Source: Ceratothoa steindachneri (Eukaryota; Arthropoda; Malacostraca; Isopoda; Cymothoidae). Taken from it: a DNA stretch of 64,000 bases. The notes beneath the pieces are model-generated. The model was not told the DNA's origin. It made no database searches and saw only the letters and a list, made by a program, of their open reading frames with translations. Shown piece by piece: positions 1 through 12,556 of this stretch (position 1 is its first letter; each line of letters starts with the position of its first letter). Both the position numbers and the translations under genes were made by a program. The stretch is taken from contig OZ018324.1 in NCBI GenBank assembly GCA_963969495.1, positions 139,558,355-139,622,354 on the forward strand. The letters are read 5' to 3'.

Positions 1-720
1 CCATAGATAGTGAATTTTAAACTACGATCACTATCTCTCAGTGGCCCAATATTGTTCTTTAATTGTTTCCTATTATACTAGAGCAATTTTCACGACTTTT
101 TTCTATTCAGCTATCCAGGCTTTTTAAATGTTTCCTTTTATTTTTTGTCTTAGGTTATCATATTGTTCTGTAATCTGTTTGGATGCCTTGGTTTTCAACA
201 TTTTATATGTCTTTTTCTTTTCCCTTATCATGATTATTATTTCTTGGTCATCTATTAATTTTAATAGGGACTTAATCTAATTACTTTTCTACAAAAGAAT
301 TCTAATTCATATCCACGCATTGTTTCCTCCTTCATCATTTATATCATATCATGCTAAGCTTTTTTAATGTCTCCGTAATTCCTTTTATTAAAATGAAGTC
401 TGTGTACTTTGTTCATTTTTTGTCAGGTAGATATTTAGATATTGAACTCTATTAAATTGTAATCACTCCCCTCAAAACTTTCCCCTAGGCAAATATTTGA
501 GAGTATGTTGCTTTCAGTAGAGATTATAATGTCCAATCCGCTATTACCACTTATTGGTTTGCTGACCCACTGTGTTAACAAAATTATATTCTATAAACTC
601 CAGAAGTCTCTTCGCTTCTCTCTCTGCTTGTTTTGTTAACCAGTTTATTTAGCCACCATTGAAGGCTCCCATAGCTACATCTAGTTTCTTCTCTATTTTT
701 TGGTAAATAAATCATAGAGT
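1..720 (-). pseudogene. Non-LTR retrotransposon fragment: end of AP endonuclease and linker to RT
   Basis: On the minus strand, broken reading frames resemble the C-terminal half of the APE-type endonuclease of CR1/L2/Jockey-group LINEs, followed by the linker that precedes reverse transcriptase. At about 650-685 the usual GDFN metal-site block reads MGAFNGG. At about 440-470 the SDH block reads SDYNLIEF, so the catalytic His is lost. A basic linker follows (190-290), and near position 1-60 a piece resembling the 'IGPL' linker motif appears. Several stops and frame changes interrupt it, and RT would lie beyond the left edge. The family match is from recognition of motifs; the exact clade is uncertain. 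Confidence 0.6.
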
Positions 721-772
721 TAGACATCATCATCGTCGAATATTATCTCGCTTAGGTTGGCTCCTTTTTAAA

Positions 773-2000
773 CTACACCACCGGTATCGGAGTGGGACGG
801 TCTCCTTCTCCTGTAAACAGTGAGGTGAAGTAGTCGCCTAAAACGTTATTGCTAGCTAGTTTCAACTCCCGCAACATGCCAATGTCATCTATTAGCGGGC
901 CTATGCGATAGCAAACTGATTTGTACAGGTTTACATTGAGGAAGATTTTTTTCTGATTTTCCTTGAACACGGAAGAGACCCGAAGTTTCTCAACATTCTT
1001 AGCTGAACGCACCAGTGTTTTAACAACTCTAATATTTTTCGGTGAGGCATAATATATTTGTTGCAACCACTGTTTTCTAATTAACGTAGCTTTGTTTTCA
1101 GTTGCAAATTGCTGAGTCGATGCCGCAAATGAACAATGTCGGTTGAGTGGATCTTTCATCCATCCTTTTGAAGGGAACGAATGTGAACTGCTGGCCCTTT
1201 AGGCAGTCTTTGAATCTCAGCCAGTTGGCTAAGTCAATTTGGCCACCTATAGGTTCCAGTCAACCTATCACATTCCGTAGTCCGTTGAAGATCGCGTGGC
1301 AGTAATCGGTTTTGTAGGCAGCAAAGAGATAGGGACTGCCGCATGGGGCACTTATAATGAAAAAGAATCAGCGGTGATCGCTACCGCCTAATACTCACAA
1401 ACGGTCAGTCTAGAGACCATTTCATCATGGCTGGTGAACACCAAGTCCAACAAATTCTTACGTATCCTCGTCTCTTTGACCCACTGTGTCAAATAATTAT
1501 TGAAAGCTAAGTCAATGAGTCTTCTACCCCTCCCATAGCACTAACTATCACCCACAATCAATTTAGCAGAGTTAAAGTCGCCCATAAATAGGCTAAAGTG
1601 ATTTTCCAACAACTCGGCCAGAGTATCGTACAAAGTTTAGTCCTCTACCTCAGGCTGCTTTCTCGGACTGTATTCCACACTAATTCGGTATAAAGAACTA
1701 ACAATATTTCCGTCAACTTCTATGATCTCATAGACACTTGTAACATGTGAATCGACAGCGAAATAGCATTTAACTGAGGTATAGCTAGGCTACAACACCC
1801 TCTTGATTGGGTCTATCGCGGTGGAACATTGTGTAATTAGGAATAATATACTCACCATTAAATGTGCGAATGCCATTAGTGCGCAGCAAGGTCTCAACGA
1901 TGGCAATAACGTCATTTTGAGTGTCACCAGAAAACACGACCAAATATTTGTCCCACTTGTTTCGATTTGAATGAGCGTTTATGCACAAGCATTTAAGAGA
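773..2000 (-). pseudogene. Non-LTR retrotransposon ORF2 fragment: AP endonuclease plus RT linker
   Basis: Minus-strand remnant of a CR1/L2-like LINE ORF2. Reading from 2000 downward, the endonuclease start reads about 'CLCINAHSNRNKWD', with the Glu-containing block degenerated to VIAIVETLLRTNG. Next come a YTMFHRDRPNQEG block (about 1790-1830), a FMGDFNSAKL metal-site block near 1565-1600, and a DLVFTSHDE block near 1425-1460. The linker (773-1159) ends in IGPLIDDIG and GDYFTSLFTGE, which in these elements precede RT. The copy stops abruptly at about 773, so RT is absent. There are several stops and frameshifts. It is a dead copy, distinct from the fragment at 1-720. Confidence 0.7.
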
Positions 2001-2900
2001 AGTGTATTTATTCTACACATTCCCTATCTTATCACTTTCTCGTGCGATACAATCTAGTTGTTCTACCGTAAGGCGAGCCATCACCTGGAGCGACACCTGA
2101 ATTGCAAAGACATACCCCATAGGAGCTCGTATCCTCTTCATCACTTGAGGGCTCCGTACTTCCTTGACATGAGATATAGCGACACTCCAAACATGCGCTC
2201 TTATCATGGGAGCCCAATTTCACTTTGGCTGCGGAGTTTTTCCTACTCAACAGGATGGGTTCACCAATGACTGCTGCATACATGCCTACCTCTCTTGATT
2301 CGAACTTTGTTATGTTTTACAGGCATTCACCCAGTAATGCCCGTGACACCTCCATCAGTCAGAAGGCGTTCTGATCGACAAGAACTGACAGAGCCCTCTT
2401 CTCTAAGCTGCTGAGGTACCTAGACACCATTATTAGCATACGAGTCATCACAACCAAAGAATTGATAAAATGAATCAAGTAATTTGACGTTTATCATTAC
2501 AAATACGTGCCCTAGTTTCCCATTAACACCAATATCTTGCTAGGTTCATGCATATTAGCATCCTTCGGAGTACACTCCCTACTAGCAATCTTCCTTTTGT
2601 CTTAGAGCGAAAATCATCTGCAGTTATCATCACATTCATTAAGATGGTTTTGCATTTACGACATTTTTCTCCTCTGAGGAAGAGATCGTTCCCCCTCAGC
2701 ATTGAGAGTAGGATATAATTCCTTGAGGGAATCCTTACCTTCGTGCCTACTGCCTCTTGCTCTGACTCTGAAAGCATCGGGCCTTGCATCGATATCGATG
2801 ACCTTTGCTGAGGTGTCTCTCCGGGCCTTTGACTTGAGTTTCCCACTAGTGCACATCTGCACCTCTTTATTTAACCGCAGCGCAAAGTGATTTAGTAGCG
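2001..2900 (-). pseudogene. Possible ORF1 region of the same LINE
   Basis: Upstream (minus strand) of the endonuclease remnant lie short open stretches in shifting frames. One (2523-2846) contains LRGNDLFLRGEKCRKC, which resembles the GxND block of SGNH-hydrolase (esterase) domains found in ORF1 of some CR1/L2-type LINEs. Another (2032-2283) is cysteine-bearing (CLECRYISC). The position fits ORF1, but no complete domain can be read and the esterase assignment is a guess from one motif. Confidence 0.3.
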
Positions 2901-4400
2901 TGGCTTTATCTTCGCTGGCCCTGAATCACGACTTACTTTACATCTCTGTGCCCTCCAAGTGTGCCTTCTTGACTCGCCCCTGGCTGCTGAATCTACTACC
3001 CCTTCACTTCACTATCTTTTTATTTTCAATTCTTCCTTTTTATTTTGGTTACAAATGGCCCACCACAGGTTGAGACTCTGTTCACAGAATCTATCCTCTC
3101 AACCACGGAACAGAGTATAGATCAGACTGCCCTGGGTTCCTCTCGGGAAAAGTCGACGAAACATCAACGTCTGCATATCTTCTGCGGCCGGCATCGAGAT
3201 CGTTCCAGCCGTTTTCTATAGTATTCCACAAGGGACCTTTTGGGCGAATATCAGTAAGGATGGGTCGCCCCCCCCCTTTCACCATCGTCCTTTCCCCTTT
3301 CAACTTCCACTAGATTTTTCTCTCCTTCCATAAGCAAACGGTATCAACCCTTTCCAGTCCAGAGCTATTATATTTATTTTCTTCCCCTCTTTTCTATCCC
3401 ATTATTTTTCTCTTGGTCTCTCGCATCTCTAATCATGGAAGTAACCGTCCAAGACATAGGACTAAGGCGCCCAACTTCCTCCTAAAGCTCCTTGACTTGA
3501 TTTCTCTTCTCCGTCAACTCTCAGAGGCAGTTTACTTCTAAGTACTCAATTGATATCTTACCTCAGTTCTTTCGCGATAATGCTCCTCCTCCACCTCCTC
3601 AGTTTCTTTTCCATTCCACCTCGTCCTAAAACAACATACAGATGCTCTTTCTAGTGATACCTTTAAAATTAACTTCCCTAAAGTCTATGCACAAATTAAA
3701 ACCTGTAAACTTAAGGCATTGAACTTTCATTTTCTGTGTTCCTGCCATACTGCATCCAATCCTACAATCTATGCGTGTGTATGTGTAATTAGTATAATTG
3801 ATGAAATAAATTACTCTCACTAATGTGAGTGTGTGATGGATGTGTATTTGTTTCATGCGTATGTATGACTTTGGAAGAAAGAGAGAAGGGCACAGTGCAA
3901 ATGTATATGTGTGTATGCATGCATGTGTGTTATTCTTACCTCTTTTACTTATATGAATGTGTGAGAGGTGTGTAGTTGCTTGAACTGTGTATAAAATAGA
4001 AATAAAGAGCAAATTTCTGAGATGGAATGTCATGAAAACATAAAGTTATATAACCGTCAGAATGAGGTTAGGGCTCTATGATATATCTACATACACAGAA
4101 CAATTGAATCTAAAATAAAAAATTTCATAAAATAAATTTAATTAAATAAAAAATTACATAAAAAGAATAAAAAATTATGCAAAAATAAGTAAACAATTTA
4201 GGTTAAACTGTGTTCTCTTATGCTCTGGTGACTGTAGAAAACTGTAACTGATTATTTAAAACACCATGCCGGTTAATATAAATTATTTCATAAAAATAAA
4301 TAAATATAAACCAAACTGAGCTTAAAAAATATGTCCTAGAGAGTCACTATTAATAATTCAAAACACAAAACACAAGGCGACGGATAAAAACGTCTGATCT
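2901..4400. other. No recognisable gene
   Basis: Mixed sequence with no protein I can assign. Positions 3260-3290 include a short C-run. The part from about 4060 to 4350 is very AT-rich with many AAAT-type runs. Minus-strand open stretches here (for example 3091-3303 and 3626-4033) have low-complexity or TG-repeat-derived translations and no family resemblance. Confidence 0.5.
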
Positions 4401-4404
4401 CTAC

Positions 4405-5195
4405 AAACTAACGAACGAGAGGTTGGGAGAGACTGAGAAAGTGACAGAGAGATTCTAAAACAAGGACAGAGAGACGTTTATACGTTAAGAGGGACAAAGG
4501 TAGATAAACACAGTTGGAGAGAGTGAGAGAAATAGAGACAGAGTAAGATACAAAGACAGAAACACAAACAGAGAGAAAGACAGAGAGACGACAGAGGTAG
4601 AAATAGAGAGGCAAACATAGATAAGGAGACAAAGAGAGAGAGAGACAAAGGGAAAGGGTAGGGAATAAAGGGATATGGATGATTGGACAGAAAAAGAGAA
4701 AGAGTAAGAGAGTGACAAAAACAGAGAGTGAGATACAAGAAGAAGAGACAAAGAGAGCGAGAGAGAAGGAGAGACAGTCAGTGAGAAAGAGAGAGGCAGG
4801 TAGGGATAAAATAGAGACAGATAGACAGTGGAACAGAGATAGTGACTGAAAGATAGAGATAAATTAATTGAGAGAGTGGGAAAAAGACTGTGAGAAAGAC
4901 TGAGAGATAGAGAGACTGAGACTAACTTAGAGAATTAGACTGACAGAGACAGAGGGAAACCGAAAGAGACTAAGCGAGAGACTGAGAAAGAGAGAGACTA
5001 AATCAGAGACTGAGAGAGATGAAGACAGAGAGAAGAACATAAATAGATAGTGAGAGATAGACAGAGAGAGAGATAGAGAGACGAGGTGAGAAAAAATAGA
5101 GAGAGAGACAGGTAAACAGAGAGAGACCTAGAATGATACTGAGAGAGAGAGAGGATGAGAAAGACTGCGATAGGGACATAGTGAGAGAATGAGTT
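4405..5195. repeat. Degenerate GA-rich (purine) microsatellite tract
   Basis: About 0.8 kb that is overwhelmingly purine on the plus strand, made of interrupted (GA)n with GACAGAGA, GAGACTGA and AAAGAGA variants. It is not flanked by a LINE 3' end of the type seen at 8.3-13.9 kb. Long Leu/Ser-rich minus-strand reading frames inside it (4408-4751) are translations of CTCTCT-type repeats, not genes. Confidence 0.9.
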
Positions 5196-6075
5196 ACCAG
5201 TAGTTACAAGGATAGTAAATATATCAAGAGTCCATCTTGTCTATTTTAACGAAAGTACATATGTTTTCATTCCTAATATTTACAAGAATACGAATAAGTA
5301 ATAGGAAAATAAAAGGAAATCTCTCCCTACCCAACACTCTCACCCGTTTAATGGTTTCGAAATATATATCTGGTGAAGTTGCAAAATTGAAACGACAAGG
5401 AAATTTAAACAGTAAAGCAAGAAGACATAAATTTATACATAAAAATACTAAGATAGCTTACTGAGTTAAACTTACAATATGATCTTTATTTTCTTTTATT
5501 ATAAAATGCAATGATTTTTCACTTATTATCTGATACTTTGGCTTAATAGGTCCAATTTGATTCTAAAAGTCTAAACTGAACTTTCGGATAACAATTGATC
5601 CGATTGTACATTCTAACAATTCTATATGATATTTATATAAATATACAGCTCCAAGAATTTTTTATTAGAAAAGCTTGACAGAAAAATATTAATAATGCTT
5701 GTTTCTATATTATAACAAACAATAATAATGATGATACTAATAACATCTTACTAATCTAAACTTCGAACAAGCTCTTTTTTTCTTCTTTTTTAGCAACATA
5801 AAATGTCACATGTTATCTAATGTTTCTAATTATTTTCTCCAGTCTAGTTTAAAAGTGGCAACTAAATTACTGGACGCTACTTCCTAAGGTAAATAGTTCC
5901 TGATGATTACAATTTTGTAGAAAAAAAAGTTTCCACATAAATTGGTTCGAAAAATTTGGTGGGATTTTCATGCCATTACAGAGTGACCCTCCAAAACAGG
6001 CCCCAAATTTCGATAGACCTCATTTCTTAATTTTCTGCAAGGATTGTATCAAACTAGAGGGAAAAATAGTCTATT
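5196..6075. other. AT-rich sequence, nothing recognised
   Basis: No protein or repeat of known type seen. A lysine-rich open stretch at 5237-5464 has no recognisable domain. Confidence 0.5.
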
Positions 6076-6079
6076 GTGT

Positions 6080-6880
6080 TTACAAACATCATATCAAAAC
6101 GTGAGAGTCTTTGGACCTTTCTTCTTTATTCTAGAGCACGTGTTTGAAATGACTTCCATTTAGCTATGTTCATTTTTTGAGGCGCAACACAAAGTTGTCA
6201 ATGACATACTAACAAACCGACCACCTAATGCCTCTGATCTCCCTCATGATGGCTTGTTTGAGTTCTGTTATAGTCCTGGGTCTCCCTAACTACAAACTCT
6301 CTTTAAGCTAGCCACAGAGAAAGAAATATGGGGCTAAGTTCTGGGTTGTGTGGTGCCCACTCAAAATCAGTCTTGAGACTGATCACACGGTCACCAAAGT
6401 TCTCTTTTAGCCAATCTATGGACAGGTTTGAGGTATGAGAACTTGCTCTATCTTGCTAAAATCAGACCTTCACCATAAGCGACGGGAACAGGGCCTGCAT
6501 CTCCCTCTTGAAGGTTTTGAGGACCTCAACATACCGCTCCTTTGTGAATGTCACTGTTGCGCCAGATTCCTCGAAGAAGAATGGTCCAATGATGCCTCTG
6601 GCTGAGATTGCATTCCATAACGTGCACTTTGGGGAGTGCAAGGGCTCGCTGAATAACTCATTTTGGTCTGGAGGTTTCCTTAGAAGACATTATCTTTTAG
6701 TTTACCTTTCCTTGAAGATGGAAGTGAGATTCATCTGAGGTACAAAGGAGGTTAAGGAAAGTGGGGGGTCCTAAGTCTTCTCCAGTATATTGACTGCCAT
6801 AGCCTTTCTCTGTTCTTTGTCTGAGGCTGTAAGGGTTTGCTTCATCTTCACGGACATGCAAGAGAATTTCTCAACCTTCT
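6080..6880 (-). pseudogene. Mariner/IS630-superfamily transposase remnant
   Basis: Read on the minus strand, this is a broken transposase of the Tc1/mariner-IS630 type that cuts and pastes its own DNA element. The blocks fall in the expected order. TSDESHFHLQGKVN carries the first catalytic Asp (about 6705-6740). NAISARGIIGPFFFEE follows (about 6580-6630). QDRASSHT carries the second Asp (about 6425-6460). WAPHNPELSPI (about 6330-6365) has Glu where the family usually has Asp in a 'SPDL' block. GRPRTITELKQAIMREIRG (about 6215-6285) is the typical C-terminal helix. The frame changes several times and an in-frame stop lies near the second Asp. I could not delimit terminal inverted repeats. Family recognition is strong; activity is excluded. 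Confidence 0.75.
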
Positions 6881-6884
6881 GACC

Positions 6885-7495
6885 CTACTCTATCTTTAAG
6901 AAATATTCTGCTTTCCTATAACCTTAATTATGAAATAAAATCCCTCAAGTGACATTGAATCAATGATTCTCTGGTACAGATAATGTCGTAGTTCTTATTC
7001 GATACTAACTATAAAAACTTAAAACTTGTTTCTATTTGAGGTTGCATTGAATAATATTGCTTCAAATGTACTTCTTCGATTTCATTTGTTGATGGGCTTA
7101 AGCCATTTCCCTGTGCTAATTGTGCCTCTAGTACCGTAGGTTTATTATCCAAAATGATTCTAAAGTTTATTTGTAGCATTTCTCCATAGGTTTAGTTTCC
7201 TTTTACGGAGAGGTCGAGCCCATCCTGACTATACATGACCTTGTTCTGAGTAAATAAATGCCAGAAATCAATAAATTCAACCTTTTCCTTTTTGCAAATA
7301 TATTTTAAACGATGTTATATCCCAATAAGTCCGCTTAAATTTTCACATAAATACAATTTCTGTAATTGTAATTATTAATCAAACAGATATAAAGTAAAAA
7401 ATTAGCAAATTAAGTAAAGGATAAATAAAAATTAGTAAAATATAAAAAAGTTAGATCAAAAATATACCTGTTTGAATCTAGAGAATAAGGCGCCG
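6885..7495. other. AT-rich spacer
   Basis: No gene or known repeat recognised. The sequence grades into the purine tract that begins near 7500. Confidence 0.45.
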
Positions 7496-7499
7496 TCTC

Positions 7500-7928
7500 A
7501 TAGAGTAAGAGGGAGAAAAATAAAAGGAGGAAAAGCGAGTCAAAGAGAAAAACAGAGAAACAGATAGTGAGAGGCAAAAAGACAGAGAGAGACAGAAGGA
7601 GAGGCAAAGTGAGAGAGACAGGAAGAGAAACAAATTGAGAGGCAGATAGGTAGAAAGAGACTGATAAACGGAGAGAGACTCAGAGCAAGATTCAAAAAGA
7701 GAGAGACAGAGATAGACAGAGAAAGAGACTAAGAGAGATAAGGAGAGAGAGAGACTGCGATAGAAGGAGACTCTAGATAGATAGAGAGAGAGAGACTAGG
7801 AGAGAAATAGAAAGCCTGAGACACATACAGAGAGAGGATGGCATAGACAGAAACAGAGCAAAGTAAGGGAGAAAGCCAGAGAGAAGAGGGGTTAGAGGGT
7901 GAGGGAGAGGTAGAGAGAGAGGCGGAGG

Positions 7929-7966
<38 letters not shown>

Positions 7967-8340
7967 CTGAGATGGAGTGAGTGATAGAATGCGATAAAGA
8001 AACTAGGTGAGACTGATACACTGAGGAAGCTTGGGCCAGAGAGAAAGAGACAGAGGGAAGGATAGAGTCAGAGAAAGACAGAGAGACTGAAAGAGAAAGG
8101 GAGAGGGAACAGAGCGAAAGAAATAGACAGAGACAGAGGCAGACAGACAGGTACAGATTGGAGGGTTATGGGAGCGGTTGCGAGTGTGAGAAAGAGAAGA
8201 AATTGAAAGGGAGAGCGAGAAGGTTATGGAGAGGAAAAAGAAGTGCTAGTAGCGAAGCAGGAGGATAGGAGAAAAGCGATGGGGAGGGGGCTCTGCGAAA
8301 GATAAGCTACAAGGAGCGACAGCGAGCTACGAGGAAAGGA
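7500..8340. repeat. GA-rich tract forming the TC-type tail of LINE copy A
   Basis: Purine-rich tract with a pure (GA)n run at about 7934-7963, otherwise interrupted GA/GACA/GGGA units. It abuts the 3' end of the minus-strand LINE copy at 8341, so on the element's sense strand it is a CT/TC-rich tail. Leu/Ser-rich reading frames on the minus strand (7410-7607, 7773-8021) are repeat translations. Confidence 0.9.
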
Positions 8341-10270
8341 AGTACCCTAGTAGAACTTAAGGTCCATTCAAAGAGAGTACCTTTGGCGTAACAGTTGAGC
8401 AGGCACAGTCCTCGAAAGTGTCAATTGACGCTCTCGAAGAACACTCGCACAACGGTAATGGGCCAAACGACTACTTTTCAAGACTGTGTCCAATCTTGAG
8501 TTAAACTGCTCAATAGAATTGCTGTTGACAACTTACACTGGAAGTGCATTCCATGTACCACAGATGCTGTATGTGAAAAGTTTACCACACATATCAAGGT
8601 GGTAACGCTTCAACTCATGTTTGTAGCCGTTATTTTTGGTTCTGTTTTCGCTAAACTGGAAAATATCCCTGTAGTCTACATTGTCCAAGCCTCAAAACAT
8701 TTTTAACACTTCGATAAGCTGATCACGCAGCTTCCGGGTCTCCAACGAGAACAAATCTAATTCCGGTAACCTATCTTCATAACTCTTATGTCTGATAGAG
8801 GACTCTAAAATTGTACGGCTTACTCCAAGTGCGGCCGGACAAGGGAGTTTTACAAAGAGAGTGCAATCTCCTTGTTCCTATATCTAAACTGTCACGTTAT
8901 GTAGCCTAACATCATTTGGGTTTTCTTCTCCGCCTCAATGCACTGTTTCGAGAACTTGAGGTCACTAGTGATTGTTACACCCAAGTCCTTCTTAATGTTG
9001 CTAGATTCAAGAGCAGTGCCCTTGAAGATATACTGCGATTGGGGGTTTCGGTGGCCAACATGCATCCCTTTGCAATTGTTCACGTTAAAGGCATTTGCCA
9101 CGTGTCTGACCACTCCCCAATCTTCCGAAGATCTTATTGTAGGCGAGCAGTAATTCCTTCCTTTGTAACGTTCATAAAACCTTGGTAACATCAGAAAATT
9201 GAGAAATCTTCGCAACTATATCACAATCCAAATCGTTAAAATAGATGATGAACATTCGTGGTCCTAGGACAGAACCTTGAGGAACACTGCTATGAACGAG
9301 CATCCACTCAACACCCTGTCCATTCAACACAACCCGTTGCCGTCTGCTGCTTAGCCAGTTCTCTATCCAACTTGCTACGTTTCCGTCTAGGCCCAGGGCA
9401 CGCACTGTTCTGAGAAAGCAGCGGTGTGGTACCTTATCAAAGGCTTTCTAAAAGTCTAAGTAGACAACATCCACCACCTTATTACGATCCTGCTGACTGA
9501 AAACGAAGTGGAAGAATTCCCAAAGATTCGTCAGGTATGAACGTTTCCTTCGGAAGCCGTGCTGTGCTGAGAACTCAATAGCAAGTTTATCTCTAAATTT
9601 GACGTTATTTTGTCCACCATGATGCTTTTGATGAGTTTATTAACTACCGAAGTCAAACTAATAGGTCGGTAGTTCAACGGTTGGCTAGAGTCTCTTTTCT
9701 TGAGGATAAGATTCACCTCCGCCTCACGCCAGTCTCTAGGAACGCATTACATCAGGATTGACATGTTGAAGATTGTGCCCAGATGTCGTGACACATCATC
9801 ACGCACTTCTTTCAAGACCTTAGGTAGAAGCCCATCAGGGCTAGGAGACTTATTCGTCCTTATGTCATTGAATTTTTTTCTATTTCGTTTTGGGTAAAAT
9901 CCATTTCCTCTAGCTTCTCACCTAAGTAAGAGTCCCTTGGTTGACGGATGGGACCTCACTCTTCAGTGAACCCTGAAGAGAAGTAGTCGGTTAGAATGTT
10001 TACATTTTATGCATCTGAGTGCTTTAATGCCCTTTCCTCATTCACCAAAGGGCCAATCTTGTGGCGGCTTGGTTTATGGCTGTTTACATAACCAAGGAAC
10101 TCCTTGGAATTATCTTTGCGAAGTCTCGCCACCCGGAGCTCCTCGGCACGCTTTACCCCCTTATGCTAGACTTCAGTCACCTAGCTAGCTAGCCTAAGGT
10201 ACTCATCGAAGTCACCGGAAATGTTTGACTGCTCCTCACCTACAGACAACCGCTCAACGATGTCATCCTC
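8341..10270 (-). pseudogene. CR1/L2-like LINE copy A: linker, reverse transcriptase, 3' UTR (5'-truncated)
   Basis: Minus-strand non-LTR retrotransposon remnant. From 10270 downward come the endonuclease-RT linker, an RT finger block LILKKRDSSQPLNYRPIS with SLTSVVNKLI (9640-9716), and a palm block RTVRALGLDGNVASWIENWL (9340-9405). Then SVPQGSVLGPRMFI (about 9260-9300) and the catalytic block KISQFSDVTK (about 9185-9215), where FADD has become FSDV. The later SSDLKF-type motif and YRNKE block also follow (8890-9010). The ORF is broken by frameshifts and stops. The 3' UTR runs to the AGTACC motif at 8341 and then into the purine tract. It is dead and lacks endonuclease and ORF1. Confidence 0.85.
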
Positions 10271-10274
10271 AGAG

Positions 10275-10826
10275 GTGAAAACCAAGTTAAGAAGAGAGAG
10301 ACAGAGAGTAAGAAAGATTCAAAGAGAGAGACATATGTATATCAAGAGAGAGAGAGAGAGATATATACAGATAGACTGAAAGCGATACTGAGAGATAGAT
10401 GGATGGAGAGAATGTGTGTCAAGGAAATAAATAGAGACTGCGATAGATAGAGAGTGAAAAAGAGAGAGACTAAGAGACAGAGAGAAGCAATAAGACTTTT
10501 AAAGTGATGAAGCAGGAGGGACAAAAGAGAGATACAGAAAGAGTGACTAAAGCATAGAGAGGAAAATTTACCGAGAGGAGAGAGACATAGATAAAAAGAG
10601 AAAGAAACTCAGAGAAACAAAGTGACAGATATACAGAGATAAAACGAAAGAGATGAATAGAAAAGCACAGAGAGGAAGAGTGAGGAATAGAAAGGGAGAA
10701 AGAGATATGGAGAGAGAAGGAAAGATAGAGAGTGAGGAGGAGAGGGAGAAGGAAATAAAGTTGGAGAATGAAGTGGATGGGGCAGAAATGGTAGATAGAG
10801 AGATACAAGGAGCTACAAGAAAGAAG
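10275..10826. repeat. GA-rich tract between LINE copies A and B
   Basis: About 0.55 kb of interrupted GA repeat, purine on the plus strand. It separates the truncated 5' end of copy A from the 3' end of copy B and therefore forms copy B's TC-type tail. Open frames in it on either strand (for example 10470-10900, and the Glu/Arg-rich plus frame at 10653-10934) are repeat-derived. Confidence 0.9.
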
Positions 10827-12556
10827 AGTACCCTAGAAGACATTACGGCCCATACAAGGAGGGTACTTTTGGCGCAATTCTCCAAGGTGTCCGTTGGCAA
10901 CTTCGAAGATCACTCGCGAGGATCTTCATGCTGATTTCGCAAGACTTTATCTAGTCTTGACATGAACTGGTCAACATATTCACTGTTGACAACTTCCATC
11001 GGAAGTGCGTTAGAACTACTGCAGAAACCGTATGTGAATAATTTCCCACACAGATCACGGTGGTATCGTTTCAGTTCAAGTTTTCGCCCTTATTTCTTGT
11101 TCTCCCCTTGCTGAGCGGGAAAATATCCTCGTAGTCCAGTCTGTCGAAGCCTCTAAGTATTTTAAACAATTCGATAAGCTGACCACGTAGTCTCCAGGTC
11201 TCCAGCGAGAACATATCTAATTCCCTTAGTCTATCATTATAACTCATATGCCTGATAGCTTGGTTGTCCTGGTTTAAACGCGTTCCAATCTTTCAATGTC
11301 CTTTCTAAAAGAAGGACTCCAAAATTGTACGGCATACTCCAGGTGCGGTACAGACAGAGTACTATCTCCTTGTTTCGATATACAAACTGGTCGCTTTATA
11401 TACCCTAAAACCCTTTGGGGTTTCTTCTTCACCTCAATACACTGTTTCGAGAACTTGAGGTCACTGGTGATAGTTACACCCAAGTACTTCTCAGGGTCTG
11501 GGGATTTAAGAGCAGTTTCCTTGAGAATATAGAGTGATTGGGGATTTCTGTTGACGATATGCATCACTTTGCATTTGTTCACGTTGAAAGGCATTTGCCA
11601 CGTATCCAAACACTCCCTAATCTTCTAGAAATCATCTTGCAGGCGGCCAGTATTTCCATCCTTTGCAACGTTAATACCAAGCTTGGTATCATCAGCAAAT
11701 TTAGAAATCTTTGCAACCATGTCACTATCTAAATCATTGAAGTAAATAGTAAATAGTAGTAGGCCCAGGAGAGAACCTTGAGTCACGCTGCTAGTAACGG
11801 GGACCCACTCAGAAACCTGTCCATTCAGCACCATCCGTTGCCGTCTGCCACTTAGCCAGTTCTCTATCCAGCCTGCTACTTTTTCGTCCTTGCCAAGCGC
11901 TTGCACTTTCCGAAGAAGGTGGCGTTGTGGTACCTTATCAAAGGCTTTTTGAAAGTCTAAGTAGACCACATCCATCGCCTTGTCCCGATCGTGCTCACTA
12001 AAGATAAAGAGGAAGAATTCTACAAGGTTCGTTCATCATGATCGTTGCCTTCGGAAGCCGTGCTGGGAATCCTCAGTAGCAGGTTTCACTCTAAATGTGA
12101 CGTTATTTTGTCTAACATGATGCTTTCCATGAGTTTACCGACTATTGAAGTCAGACTGATATGTCGGTAGTTTAACGGTTGGCTAGGCTCTCCTTCCTTG
12201 AAGATACGAGTCACCTCCGCTTCACGCCACTCTCTAGGAACGCATTGGATTGACATGTTGATGATTGCGCTCAGGTGTCGTGACTGTTGATCGCGCAATT
12301 CTTTCAACACTTCAGGTAGAAACTCATCCGGGTGAGGTTACTTATTCGTCATTAGGTCAGTGATCTTCTTTTCTATTTTTCCTTCGGTAAAGTCCATATC
12401 CTCCAGCTTTTCCCCCGAGTAGGAATCCGTTGGCTGGGGGATGGGACCACACTCTTCAGTAAACATTGAAGCGAAGTACTCGTTGAGAAGGTTAGCATTT
12501 TATACATCTATGTGCTCTAATGTCCCCTCTTCATTCCTCAATGGGCCAATCGGGAG
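10827..12556 (-). pseudogene. CR1/L2-like LINE copy B: linker, reverse transcriptase, 3' UTR (5'-truncated)
   Basis: A second copy of the same LINE group on the minus strand. It contains the finger region VPREWREAEVTRIF and SQPLNYRHISLTSIVGKLM (12086-12310). A 117-codon open stretch (11625-11975) carries DVVYLDFQKAFDKVP, the AGWIENWLSGRRQ block and an intact catalytic KISKFADDTKLG. The GVTITSDLKFSKQCIE segment lies at 11274-11609. A frameshift separates the finger and palm segments, and others follow. The 3' UTR ends at the AGTACC motif at 10827. Copy B keeps a better-preserved catalytic centre than copy A but is still a pseudogene and lacks the endonuclease. The two copies are closely related along the 3' UTR. 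Confidence 0.88.

Noticed and set aside
4408..4751. Long overlapping Leu/Ser-rich minus-strand reading frames, also at 7410-8021, 10342-10900, 12570-12951, 13598-13850 and 41353-41667
   Set aside because: They are translations of CT/TC microsatellites. Several frames are open at once and none shows a conserved domain outside the LINE portion.
10653..10934. Glu/Arg-rich plus-strand protein of 93 codons
   Set aside because: It lies inside the GA tract and the 3' end of LINE copy B; the charge pattern is the GA repeat translated in one frame.
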